Source: Vandiemenella viatica
Lineage: Eukaryota; Arthropoda; Insecta; Orthoptera; Morabidae
DNA length: 64,000 bases
Assembly: GCA_031002005.1 (NCBI GenBank)
Contig: JARYHS010009186.1
Coordinates: forward strand, 254,725,199-254,789,198
Direction: 5' to 3'
The position numbers were made by a program, and so were the translations under genes. Below the pieces are notes generated by a model. The model was not told where the DNA came from. It saw only the letters and a list, made by a program, of their open reading frames with translations, and did not search any database. This document shows, in pieces, positions 48,008 to 57,884 of the stretch. Numbering within the stretch: the first letter of the stretch is position 1; the number at the start of each line of letters is the position of its first letter.

Positions 48008-48765
48008 TTTGCTGTCGTCAGTCTTTCGACTGGTTTGATGCAATCCTCCATCCCTACCTATCCTGTGCTAACCATTTCTACATACCCCTTACAACCTAAG
48101 TCCTCGATTATCTGCTTCATATATTCTAATCTCTGTCTTTCTCTACAGTTCTTACATTCGACACTTCCCTCCACAAGCAAATTAACCAATCCAGCATGTC
48201 TCAAAATATGACCTACCAGCCTGTCTCTTCTTTCTGTAAGCTTCTTCCACAAACTTCTTTTCTCACCCATCATTTCCAAAACTCGTTCATTTGTTACTTT
48301 GTCTGTCCACTTAATTTTCAGCATTCTTCGGTAGCACCACATTTCAAATGCTTCAATTTTCTTTCTTTCCGGAATTCCTAAAGTCCATGTTTCGCTACCA
48401 TAAAGTGCTGTACTCCACACAAATAGTTTCAAAAAGTTCTTTCTAATTCCTAGATCAATATTTGAAACTAAAAGGTTTCTCTTTGGGCTCTTTTTGCTAG
48501 TGCTATTCTGCTTTTAACATCATTCCTGCTTCGGCAATCTTTTGTAATTTTGCTTCCCAAGTAACAGAATTCTAGTATTGGTATCATTTCTGCTACATTT
48601 AATCACTTTTGACTTGTTTTAATTTTTCTTCAGTCCAAAATCTTCCTTCAGTATTTTGTTCATGCCATTCCGTAACTTCTCAATATCCTCAGCCTTCTCT
48701 GCTAACAAGACAATGTCATCAGCAAATCGTAGGATAGTGATTTTTTCTTCCTGAAAACCTATGCC
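48008..48765 (-). mobile_element. LINE-B 3' half
   Basis: The minus strand contains a 124-codon frame (48058-48432) with VWSTALYGSETWTLGIPER, KKIEAFEMWCYRRMLKIKW, TDKVTNERVLEMM, RDRLVGHILRHAGLVNLLVE. These blocks (ALYGSETWTL, EAFEMWCYRR, RRRLxGHxLRH) mark the C-terminal region of RTE/BovB-like APE-type retrotransposon proteins. Upstream (48440-48760) frameshifted RT sequence continues. The 3' end has the inverse of tgatgacagc. The clade is my best estimate. Confidence 0.88.
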
Positions 48766-48802
48766 ACGTGTAAATTTGTATATATATTTTTAAATATGAA
48801 TG

Positions 48803-48944
48803 GGAGAATAATCACAGCTTACCAAACAAAAATTGCAGCGGCGTCGAATCACGGAAAAATGCGTACACATAAAGAGCTTGCAACGCGTTTTTCCGTGTTT
48901 CGACGCCGCTGCAATATTTGTTTGGTAAGCTGTGATTATTCTCC
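48803..48944. repeat. 62-bp-arm hairpin
   Basis: Left arm 48803-48864 and right arm 48883-48944 are complementary with about three mismatches and an 18-base loop. The arms are GC-moderate and unlike the AT-rich surroundings. No ORF is maintained. Confidence 0.95.
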
Positions 48945-48998
48945 TATCCAAATGTTTAATGTATCCGATTTAGAGCGCGTTTATTTTCCAACAGTATA

Positions 48999-50076
48999 AC
49001 TGATCAGCCAAAACATTATGACCACCTGCTTATTACTGTGTTGCTCTATATTTGGAGCGCAATACAGCAGCGATTCGGCGTGGCACGGATTCGAAAAGTT
49101 GTTGTCAGGTTTTCTGAGTTGTCTGGCACCAGATGTCTACGCACAGCTCACGCAGTTCCCTTAAATTACGGGCCGGTGGCTTGTGGGCGCGGCGGCTGGG
49201 AACGAGCATCTCGGAAATGGCGATGCTGGTCGGCTGTTCGCGTGCTACTGCAGTGAGCATCTGCTTGAAGAACGGTGAAACCACGACTGGGCGACGGGGT
49301 GGTAAACGTTCACGCTTCATCACATAACGTGGAGGTTGGAGGCTTCGCCGCTCTGTAAATAGGGATAGGCGGCGATCTGTTGCAGATCTGACAGCAGAAT
49401 GTGCTCTGAAACACTTGCACCAGCATCACGCACTGCTGTCAGATGTGCCACAGATCGCCGCCTATCCCGCTTTACAGAGCGGGCAAGCCTCCGACCTCCA
49501 TGTTATGTGATGAGGCGTGGACGTCGATCACCTTGTCGCCCAGTAATGGTTTCGCCGTCCTTTAACCACTCTGCATAAATACTCACTACAGTAGCACGCG
49601 AACAGCCGACCAGCACCGAGCGTGGTGGTGTAACGGCTAGCGTTCTGGCCTCGCATTCGGGAGGACGGCGGTTCGAATCCCCGCCCGGGCATCCAGATTT
49701 GGGTCTTCCATGGTTTGCCAAATCACTCCAGGCAAATGCAGGGATGCTTCCTTCAAAACGCCATGGCCGAATTCCTTCCCATTCCTTTCCCGTCTGTAAA
49801 GACCTCGCTGTTAGAGAGATGTTAAGCAGTTAAAAAAAAGCTGACCAGCCTCGCCGTTTCAGAGATGCTCGTTCCCAGAAGACGCGCCCACAAACCACCG
49901 GCCCGTAATTTAAGGAAATTCCGTGACCTGTGCGTAGACATCTGGTACCAGAAAACACCGTAAATCTAACAAGGACTTTTAGAATCCATACCACGCCGAA
50001 TCGCTGCTGTATTGCGCTCCAAATATAGAGCAACACACTAATAAGCAGGTGGTCATAATGTTTTGGCTGACAAGTG
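48999..50076. mobile_element. foldback element with TA duplication, SINE-1 inside
   Basis: TA flanks (48997-48998, 50077-50078). Ends actgatcagccaaaacatta and, inverted, cacttgtcagccaaaacatt. Arms of about 400 bp face each other across a centre near 49410, at roughly 80-85% identity, with no transposase. The TA duplication suggests mobilisation by a Tc1/mariner-type transposase. The right arm is interrupted by a SINE-1 at 49615-49839. Confidence 0.88.
49615..49839 (+). mobile_element. SINE-1, full-length
   Basis: The head (accgagcgtggtggtgtaac), perfect B box (ggttcgaatcc) and A tail are present. Flanks GCCGACCAGC (49605-49614) and GCTGACCAGC (49840-49849) differ at one base. It lies in the right arm of the foldback element. 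Confidence 0.92.
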
Positions 50077-50204
50077 TATGTATGGCAGATGCTATTTAAA
50101 TGTACAACCTGGTCATGTAATTACCTCAACGCCTAAAAAGGATGAGCAGGTTAGTGAGGAGCAGTAAGGTCACGGAATACGCTCGAGGCACAGACTAGTG
50201 ATGT

Positions 50205-50455
50205 GAATGATCGAGGAGGCCGCTCGTATCGCGCGTCGTGTTTGTCAGTGTGGCAGTGCTGGCCGCGCGCAGCCGGACGCTGTCCTAACTCGGAAAAGCG
50301 CGCCGCCGCGCCGCGCCGTCTTCTCCCCTGTTTTTGCGCCTCGCTCTGCTCTGCCCTGCTCTCCGCGTCACTTGGCGCGCCGTATCATTCAGCCGTTTTT
50401 GGTCGGAGCTGCCGCGCCGCGTGGATCTGCGCGCTCCTATATCGCACTGCGATAA
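50205..50455. other. GC-rich, CpG-rich patch
   Basis: Dense in cgcg and gccgc words with open frames on both strands (96 codons plus, 85 codons minus) that are not recognisable. It lies about 6 kb upstream of the first recognised epimerase exon, so a promoter-proximal island is possible but unproven. Confidence 0.4.
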
Positions 50456-50847
50456 CCACGGGCGCTTCACTAAGCAATACCATTCTGCGCTAAAAACTCG
50501 GAACATCACAAAACTGCCGTCTTTCAGCTTCATTTTTAACAATAAAACTTAAAGGTACTGCATGACTTTCTTCACCTACCCGAAAATGGTAGTACTTATT
50601 GAAATTTGGATTAACTGCTTCGATATAATGCCTTATTCACGTTCTCCACTCTCATTTTACGTAAAAGTCGCCACAATTTAAGCTATCAGATGCCGCGAGC
50701 GCTGCAAGAATTAATTACAATCTCTTGAAATATTGGTTACTTCCTTTATCTTAGCGTTGCAGCTTCTCTCCGTTGTGAAAATTCGTACTAAATTTACAAA
50801 TACAAAATATATGCGAGTGGTGTATCCCAGCGACGCGTGGCATGTTA

Positions 50848-51125
50848 GGGGCGTCCATTAATTACGTGAGGTGTTTTTCCGGACGCTCCCCTCTCTGATG
50901 AGATTTGGTCGGACCCCCCTCTCCCCTCTGGTGAGATTTTGTCGGACCCGACCCCCTCCCCTCTTCGGATGGATTTAGCAATTTTTTTTTTTTTTTAAAG
51001 CTCTACCATTCTACAAGAATTTCGAAACTCCACGTGAGATTTCGTTGACCGCCCCTCCCCCTTGGTGAGATTTCGCCGGACCCCCCCCCCCCCTATTTCA
51101 CCGCACGTAATTAATGGTCGTCCCC
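50848..51125. mobile_element. PIF/Harbinger-like MITE-1
   Basis: Ends ggggcgtccattaattacgt and, inverted, ggggacgaccattaattacg, flanked by TTA (50845-50847) and TCA (51126-51128). Internal order matches the copy at 26512-26912. 278 bp, no ORF. Confidence 0.85.
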
Positions 51126-51128
51126 TCA

Positions 51129-51496
51129 GGAAGCGGCAATAAACTACGTAGCTCCATTTTGGCCTCCTGTGAACACCCCCCACCCCCATGTAGCCCTACG
51201 TAGCATTTGCCTCTACCCCCCCCCCCCCTCCCCACGTAGCACGTACCTTCTTCCCCTATTGATTCCAGACCATCGTAAATTACTTATGGAGATAATTAAA
51301 TGACGGAAATAAATATACGCATACTGTTATGTGTTCTCTGCTTCATTTTAACTGTGACAAATAAAACGAATAAGTAGCTACGTGCCTTGGCTCGGAACGC
51401 CCCCCCCCCCCCCGGGCCACATAGCCCAGAGTAGCTTTCCAGCAACCCCCCCCCCTTTTCCACCCAGACCGAGTCACGTAGTTTATGGCCGCTCCC
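51129..51496. mobile_element. PIF/Harbinger-like MITE-2
   Basis: Ends ggaagcggcaataaactacg and, inverted, gggagcggccataaactacg, flanked by TCA (51126-51128) and TTA (51497-51499). Its C-rich subterminal blocks and the central tttaatttccgtcatttaatt-type segment recur in the composite at 4187-4700. It abuts MITE-1 with only the three-base TCA between. Confidence 0.85.
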
Positions 51497-51499
51497 TTA

Positions 51500-54050
51500 T
51501 ATTGAAACATGCAATCAGACACCATCGATTGCTTCCGCCGTAAACAAATACAGCATTTCAGAGACGGATACCGCAGAACGAAGTTGTACGCATTGCCCCT
51601 AAAGAAGAGAGTAGAATTTCCATTTGAGCTAGCGGAATCGAAGGCCAAGCAGTTTCGCTCTGGGCGACAAGACTCTCCGAAGCATTCCGCCTACCTGTCG
51701 ATGGTTATCGCTCATCAAGCAGGTTTTCGAGAACGCATAGCACAACTCTTATTAATGCCGGTAAGCTTTAACTAAATATGATAACGCAGGAAAGTAAGAT
51801 GTTGTTTGTTCTATAACAGTAATTATTGTCAGTTTTTTGTTCTATAACAGTAATTATTGTCAAACTTCATTTTTAAGACTGATGTTCGCAAGGCAGTGGG
51901 ATTGTCGCTTTAATACGTTAAAAATAAATAAATAATTAGGCACGACACAAACTACTAGCTAGTCGAGGAATGTCGTATACCATTCAGCAGGAATAGGAAA
52001 ACGAGTTGGCTGCACATTTACCTACAATTGCATGTGTTGGGCAGGTAAACTCGAATGATCGAGATTGTTCAGCTAGTCATTTGACCCAATGGCTTCGAAA
52101 TATTAGTTTCTTGCTATTGTGTGAATCAGCAACGCCTTGAGGGCAGTGACCAATGGAAACTCTGAAGTCTTCTTCATTACACATATAAATCGGATTTAGT
52201 ACTAGCTTGCTCGTTGTACAGCCAATAACACTGCCTTTAGAAATGTTTGGAGTAGCCGTCCCTCTCCACCGCTTCCCTTTACATCATTCTTTTTTTTTTT
52301 TTTCTCTCTCTCTCTTTTTGTTCCGACACTTGTTTGTGTGTAAAGTTCAATTCACCATCCTTCTGTCAATTCATTCCGGTCTACAATTTAACTCGCTGAA
52401 GGCAGTTAAATACGTTATCTATTGGAACGGAGTTTTAATGTTATACATTCAGCAATTAAGATCTACTTACAGACTATGATTAATTTACTACGTAACGAAC
52501 CTCTGATATCATTTGGAGTGGCATTGTTTTCGCTGTGAATGTCTTTAACAGTATACATGAGAAATTTTCTACTACTGCATTTTCGTTACGTTTCAGACGA
52601 TCAGTGTGTTGGAGGTATTCATCGAGGTGTGCATTCAGTTTGGTGGCAGGCGTTTATTAATGTAACTAAACCAGTTGGTTACTACAAACCATCAGTACAG
52701 CCTGTACAATCCTGAAGGTTGAGATATAATACATTCCTTACATTCCAAATTTCTGATTCCATTAAACTACAAACTGAAAAATGTCTAAAATACGCAACTA
52801 TTTTAAGGATGAGATCTCGTGTATCGACATTTTTAACATTCTTTAAATATGTTGTAGGTGCATAAACCAAATCTGAATGCAAACACTCATCAAAATATTA
52901 ACCGTATGTTACCATTACATTAATAGGCTGGTTCTTTCCTCTAGACACGAGAATTAAACATCAGTGTACGGTACATCAAATATTACCAGTGCTCTGGATG
53001 AACTTCTGGCTGTATAGTTAAATGATCCTGAAACTTACAAGGAATATTGAGGACTGCAGACCTTAATTCAATAAACATCATCCGAAAAATTACAGAATGA
53101 GACTTTAATACAATACCCATCAATAATTATGAACTCTTTCGCGGCGGGAACACTGAAGAAAATCTTCTGGCAGCGTCAAAATCGCATCGTCTGGCGGTGT
53201 TTCGGCCGATAGCAATGCTTCCAATGTAGTGTGTTGGTCCAGCCGCAACTGAGCTCGTTTGTACCCAGCTGCCTAGCTACCGAAATGTCGGCAGACGATG
53301 CGGTTTTGATGTGGCTAGAAACCCGAAAAGCTTTTATTCATCAATTACGGTTTTAAAACCTATCTTCTTTGCATTGTTACATAGCAGAACTTTTCGTTAT
53401 AGCCTCCGCTGTTGTTCACACATTTCTTTTCCGTAGCACAAGTGTTTTTTTTTTCCCCTTCCGGCTCATTCTTTATAAAACTTTGTTGCGCGTGTATGTA
53501 ACCAATTGCACACGAGGGCTTGTATTTCTGCATCGTTTTAAACAGCTAAATCTTCTTGGAAATGATATAGTGACAGATTTAGACTAAGCTGTCCACTGTA
53601 GTTCAAGCAAGACTGCGGATTGGAATCTTGTCTTGTTTAGACATGATACGCTGTAACTTCACCCAAGAGTTCGCAGTAGTTTGCAGCGTTAAGAGATCGT
53701 CGTTTATTTAGAAAATTTACGTTCATACCAACTTATAACCCCAATCGGAGGAGGTGGGAAACTGGTTTTTATCTCCACCGAAGCTGCTCCCTGTCCATAG
53801 CAAGCAATGTGCTCAAACTTTCTACTGATTTGCACTTTCATTTACTAAAAACTTTAATTGTTTCACCATGGGCATAAGACATTAGTACCAACTTGACACA
53901 GTAATGAGCGTTAAAGTATCCAGTGCCACTTTAAAAAGTCTCTTTTGTATTTGATTGACCCTGGTGTGCAATTGAAAGTTATAATGATTACGAAGAGTCA
54001 CAACTCTAAATATAAGAACGAAGACTTTCCCGGCGTATGACTGCAATGTA
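51500..54050. other. unassigned sequence
   Basis: Includes an 88-codon frame at 51509-51775 ending next to a gtaagc word. It could be an exon but no family is recognised. A 27-base direct duplication (tgttctataacagtaattat core) lies at about 51805-51862. Otherwise AT-rich and featureless. Confidence 0.35.
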
Positions 54051-54086
54051 GTCTTCACGGGTGTACCGCCGGATTGTGTTGTGGAA

Positions 54087-54129
54087 ACACGATATTTCGA
54101 CGGCTGGCTCCGCCGTCTTCTTCAGGTGT
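54087..54129 (-). ncRNA. hammerhead-like motif in Penelope-like tail, left arm
   Basis: The reverse strand reads acac-ctgaaga, a stem of gacggc/gccgtc, then gaaa-tatc-gtgt. The order matches a minimal type-I hammerhead core, with helix I made by acac and gtgt. One extra A separates the core from the helix II stem. Candidate only. Confidence 0.5.
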
Positions 54130-54862
54130 AGAGACATCTGAACTGGTCCGCGTCAGGCGGCTGCATGGCCCGGCGATGGCTTACTATGAGCCAGGCCCGC
54201 AATCAACTGGCGGCTGGTTGCCCGTGGGCGTGGCTATAGTTCTTGTTACGGCCCGAGCTAATATGGAGCCCTCTACGGCGGCAGCTGGACGGAAGTACAA
54301 CGTTCTCTGCGGATATTTGCCAAGGCTGGTTTCGATGCGTCACTAAGACATAGACCACTGTCTCTGTTGAATGTGTTGGCCAGTCGAATTTCGATCGCTT
54401 CTGTGATAACAGATTCCCAAAAATGTGAAGTTCTAGCCAATATCCTAACGTTATTGAACTCTACTTTGTGGCAATGGTCGTACACGTTAGGATATTGGCT
54501 AGAACTTCACATTTTTGGGAATCTGTTATCACAGAAGCGATCGAAATTCGACTGTCCAACACATTCAACAGTGATAGTCGTCTATGTCTTAGTGAGGCAT
54601 GGAAACCAACCTTGGCAAATATCCGCAGAGAACGTTGTACTTCCGTCCAGCTGCCGCCGTAGAGGGCTCCATGTTAGCTCGGGCCGTAACAAGAACTATA
54701 GCCACGCCCACGGGCAGCCAGCCGCCAGTTGGTTACCGGTCTGGCTTATAGTAAGCCATCGCCGAGGCCATGCAGCCGCCTGACGCGGACATGTATATAA
54801 GGAAGAGCGGCACCCGAACCATCTCAGTATTTGTGGGTCAGCCGACCAGTGCAGATGTCTCT

Positions 54863-54905
54863 ACACCTGAAGAAGACGGCGGAGCTAGCCGTCGAAATAT
54901 CGTGT
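54863..54905 (+). ncRNA. hammerhead-like motif in Penelope-like tail, right arm
   Basis: The same arrangement on the plus strand: acac (54863-54866), ctgaaga (54867-54873), stem gacggc/gccgtc (54875-54880 with 54888-54893), gaaa (54894-54897), tatc (54898-54901), gtgt (54902-54905). Published work describes minimal hammerheads in the repeats of Penelope-like elements. Confidence 0.5.
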
Positions 54906-55039
54906 TTCCACAACACAATCCGGCGGTACACCCGTGAAGACTATATTGAACTCTAAATATGTTAGCAGATAAAAAAAATTGTTCTTTTTTTGTGCTTGGC
55001 CTATTTCAAATTATTTTTAATTTTTTAATGCCTATACAC

Positions 55040-55240
55040 CTCATTGACATAGAGGTCATTAGTACTGGAGAAAAAGAATGAGGACGAATTCAGGCATGGC
55101 CATTTTTCAATTTACCACCATCTCTGCATTTCCCTGGAGTGACTTTAGGTACCATGAAAAACTGACTTCTGGTGGAGGATTTGAACCCGCAGCCTTTTGA
55201 ATGTGAGACCAGAGTGTTACCACTCACCCACCGTGTGTGG
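55040..55240 (-). mobile_element. SINE-1 copy, decayed
   Basis: The inverted tail (gaggtcattag) and the body (ccctggagtgactttaggta) and B-box region (ggatttgaacc inverted) are recognisable. No target-site duplication was found. Confidence 0.75.
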
Positions 55241-55439
55241 TGTTTCCAAGTTAGGGACACCTATAATCTAGCTTAATTCTCCCTTGCAATTATTCGTGTT
55301 AACAGATCATTGTTCCATTTAGATATTCTGTGGGTGTAGGTTTGTGTTCCAGGGTGGATAAATTTTAAGCAATTAGTGTTGGGGACATGTTAAAGGGATT
55401 TAGACTGTAGTTTATTATTTCTTTGGTTCTTGTACTGCC

Positions 55440-56060
55440 ATTAAGTTAATTGCAATGGAGCGCACACTCAAGTGGCAATTTCCCTACGCACCCGTTTCTC
55501 CCCCTTCCTGTACCAACTTATTTTGCCCTATCAATTCGTTCAGCATTTTTGGTAAATTGTTCACCAATTCTCTTGCTAACTTATTCCAATACCTGATCCC
55601 CTAACCTACGAAAGAATATCTTCCCTCACCCTTGTGCCTGAAATAAAGTGCCAGCTTGAAGTCGTCATTATCTTTTCCATTCCATGCACTACTCCTAATT
55701 CTTACGCCAATATCTTTCAATGCCTCATCACCAATATATGCCTTGTACATTCTCATGACTCTCTTCAACCTCCTCCTGTCTTCCAGTGAATTCAATTCCA
55801 GCTTCTTTATCATATCAGTTACTTATTGTGTTCCACAATAGTTTCCAGAGACAAATCTAGCAGCCTTTCTTTGCACCTCTTCCAATTCCTGTAATATATA
55901 CCCAAAATGTGGGTTCCATACTACATAATCATATTCAGGCAATGATTTGACCAAAGTTTGGAATCCCAATTCCCTTGCTTCTTTGGTGCATTCTCTCAAC
56001 AAGTGAAGGATTTTTAAAGCGTTTCTTACTACCTGTCCAATCATATTTTCTCTCTTCTAG
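55440..56060 (-). mobile_element. LINE-A C-terminal and 3' part
   Basis: The reverse strand reads MIKKLELNSLEDRRRLKRV and, upstream of a frameshift, LVKSLPEYDYVVWNPHFGY and RKAARFVSGNY, then the 3' hallmark (aaattgccacttgagtgtgc). It is broken by frameshifts and lies just upstream of the first recognised epimerase exon. Confidence 0.85.
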
Positions 56061-56345
56061 TTTTCAGCTGCAGAGAAGCATATTATTCATGGTGTTTGAT
56101 TGTAATTTGACTTCCCAAAATATTTATTGTATGGCATCAAAACAGTTACTCTCCAACCTTAGTTTCTGTCATTGAACAGTTATAAAGCTATATTACTTTT
56201 ATTGTGTTGAAAATAATGTACCAACACACATAACAAACAGAATTTGGTATGCAAGATATTTTTTAAGATCTGTTATTTAGTCATCTTTTGACCCATTAGT
56301 CTCACTTCTTGGAAATGTTTTTCATGTTTTCTTTTCTTTTTGCAG

Positions 56346-56404
56346 TAAACAGGCGATATTTGATGGCAAGAAAGCTATACGGGGAGGCATACCCTTCGTA
56401 TTCC
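56346..56404 (+). CDS. glucose-6-phosphate 1-epimerase, internal exon 1 of 3 seen
   Basis: Internal coding exon of a predicted glucose-6-phosphate 1-epimerase (hexose-6-phosphate mutarotase, EC 5.1.3.15), a cytosolic galactose-mutarotase-fold enzyme that interconverts the alpha and beta anomers of glucose-6-phosphate. Seen: acceptor ending tttttgcag, 59 coding bases, donor gtaagt. The first base completes a codon from an upstream exon; then 19 codons read KQAIFDGKKAIRGGIPFVF, and one leftover C joins the next exon. The stretch KAIRGGIPFVFP is the conserved loop of this family just before the first active-site His. The upstream exon, which should carry the GATVxSW-type N-terminus, was not recognised in this window. 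A short exon has little statistical weight alone; its phase-perfect join to the next two exons makes it convincing. Confidence 0.93.
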
Positions 56405-57366
56405 GTAAGTACTCTGCACGTCCCAATCATTCTAAAGTATTAAATTTATTATTTTTTGAATACATTAGTCTATTTTAGAATATTTGGTTATGTTTGGTGA
56501 TAAATGCATTAACAGGTCTTTACAAGAAAAATATTCATTTTTAGAGAACTGTAATCAAAATTGTGATGAAATTTAATGTTTTATTGTTTGTTGTTGGCAG
56601 TGTCATCTGCAATCAACTTCTTGTAATACATGTTATTACTGTATATTGCACAGGTTATATAGTTTCAAGGATATGAATTTCCAAAATGAATAAAAATATC
56701 CAGATAGTTTTCCTATAATCTCACAAATGTAAATACTTCCCAGTTTTGACTTGTTCAGGGAGGCTTACTTAAGCACGGCACAGAACTGTGAAATCTTAGA
56801 GATTATATTGTGGTGTAAATAAGTACACTTTTTTTTTTTACAAAGTATGAATCATAATGTGTCTACAAGTCAATTAACTTCAAAATTTTTAGTGAGGCAA
56901 GGAAAAACTGTAAAGATACTTCAAGCAGGTATTCTCAATTGGATTATTTCATTGTGTTCATTTTCTGCAGAGAAACGGTCCAGACACTGTTGGTTAGTAC
57001 AATACATGAAACATATTAACAAAAGGATGATCTTTGCCCCAGAGTTTGTTAGCGATTTCCTTTTTCAAGTTCGATAAGTTACAAGGCTGAGTAGTAGATA
57101 TTTCCAGACATAGTTTGTCATTTGGCTGTACTTCATTTTAAAAGAAAACATTGGAAATGTTTCAAGAAAGTTGTACAGCTTTGGTCAGAACGTAGCATAG
57201 GAACTGACTTTCGCGCTGTCCTGAGCTTTCCTATGCTGGAGATCATCTTTTAAAAACATTTGACATATAATACTTTCTCTTGCACATCTGAATGAGACAT
57301 GTAATGCTAGAATTTGAAGTAGTGCACAGTCACACTAAAAATGTTGTTACTTTATTAGTATGGTGT

Positions 57367-57402
<36 letters not shown>

Positions 57403-57473
57403 GAAGTATTGTGTGTCGGTGGGGGCTGCCTTATATACTGCATATGTGCTGAGGTATGATAATATATTTGCAG
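56405..57473 (+). other. intron of the epimerase gene
   Basis: Begins gtaagt and ends ttgcag. It contains AT-rich sequence and a (TA)n microsatellite at about 57374-57398. No recognisable transposon protein was seen inside. Confidence 0.85.
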
Positions 57474-57630
57474 CCCAGTTTGGTCAGTGGAGCTTTGGTC
57501 CTCAGCATGGATTTGCCCGAATTATGAGGTGGAACTTGGAGAAAGCTCCAGAGCGCCTTCCAAGTGGAGATGTTGAAGCTATCTTCTCAATTATGGACAG
57601 TGAATTTACACGCTCCATGTGGAATTTCCC
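57474..57630 (+). CDS. glucose-6-phosphate 1-epimerase, internal exon 2 of 3 seen
   Basis: Seen: acceptor atatttgcag, 157 coding bases, donor gtgagt. The leading CC joins the C of the previous exon to give Pro, then 51 codons with no stop begin QFGQWSFGPQHGFARIMRW and end FTRSMWNF, with CC left over for the next exon. The motif PQHGFAR contains the first catalytic His of the mutarotase active site (by family knowledge this His, a second His, an Asp and a Glu form the site). The acidic stretch LPSGDVEAIFSIMDSEFTR is the typical following strand. A (TA)n tract lies about 75 bases upstream in the intron. Codon use is ordinary with no frameshift, in contrast to the transposon relics around it. 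The intron before it is 1069 bases and the one after 3056 bases. Confidence 0.95.
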
Positions 57631-57884
57631 GTGAGTGCTGTCAAAAGAAATTCTGTAAACTTTTTTTGGGGTCAATTTTTTGAGTATTTAAAATGTAATA
57701 TTAAGTGTGAGTTTTTATATAGCATAGTGTAGCTGTAAGGCTAATGTCTTATTGGGCTTGAAATGAGATTAATGTGATGAATATTGATATTCACTTTCAT
57801 AGCTGTGGAAGCTTTAGCTTGAGAAGACCATTTAGATGTTTAAAACTATTTAAGGGGCAGGATTTTGTGAAGAAAATCTTTAAT

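Larger units (their letters stand above)
54052..54945. mobile_element. inverted pair of 5'-truncated Penelope-like elements
   Basis: Two copies of the same 3' end lie head to head: left arm 54052-54450 (minus), right arm 54485-54945 (plus), with a 34-base centre. Both arms keep a frame with VRILARTSHFWESVITEAIEIRL (in the 54273-54485 minus and 54468-54662 plus frames), then NTFNxDSxLCLSxAxKPxLANI. This resembles the C-terminal end of Penelope-like proteins beyond the GIY-YIG nuclease. The outer parts are the 3' non-coding repeat with a hammerhead-like motif. The left arm lacks about 60 bases present in the right (54795-54855). TA lies on both outer flanks. Confidence 0.75.

Noticed and set aside
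51509..51775. 88-codon frame followed by a gtaagc donor-like word, considered as an upstream epimerase exon
   Set aside because: The peptide does not resemble the N-terminus of the epimerase and the reading phase could not be shown to fit; left unassigned.
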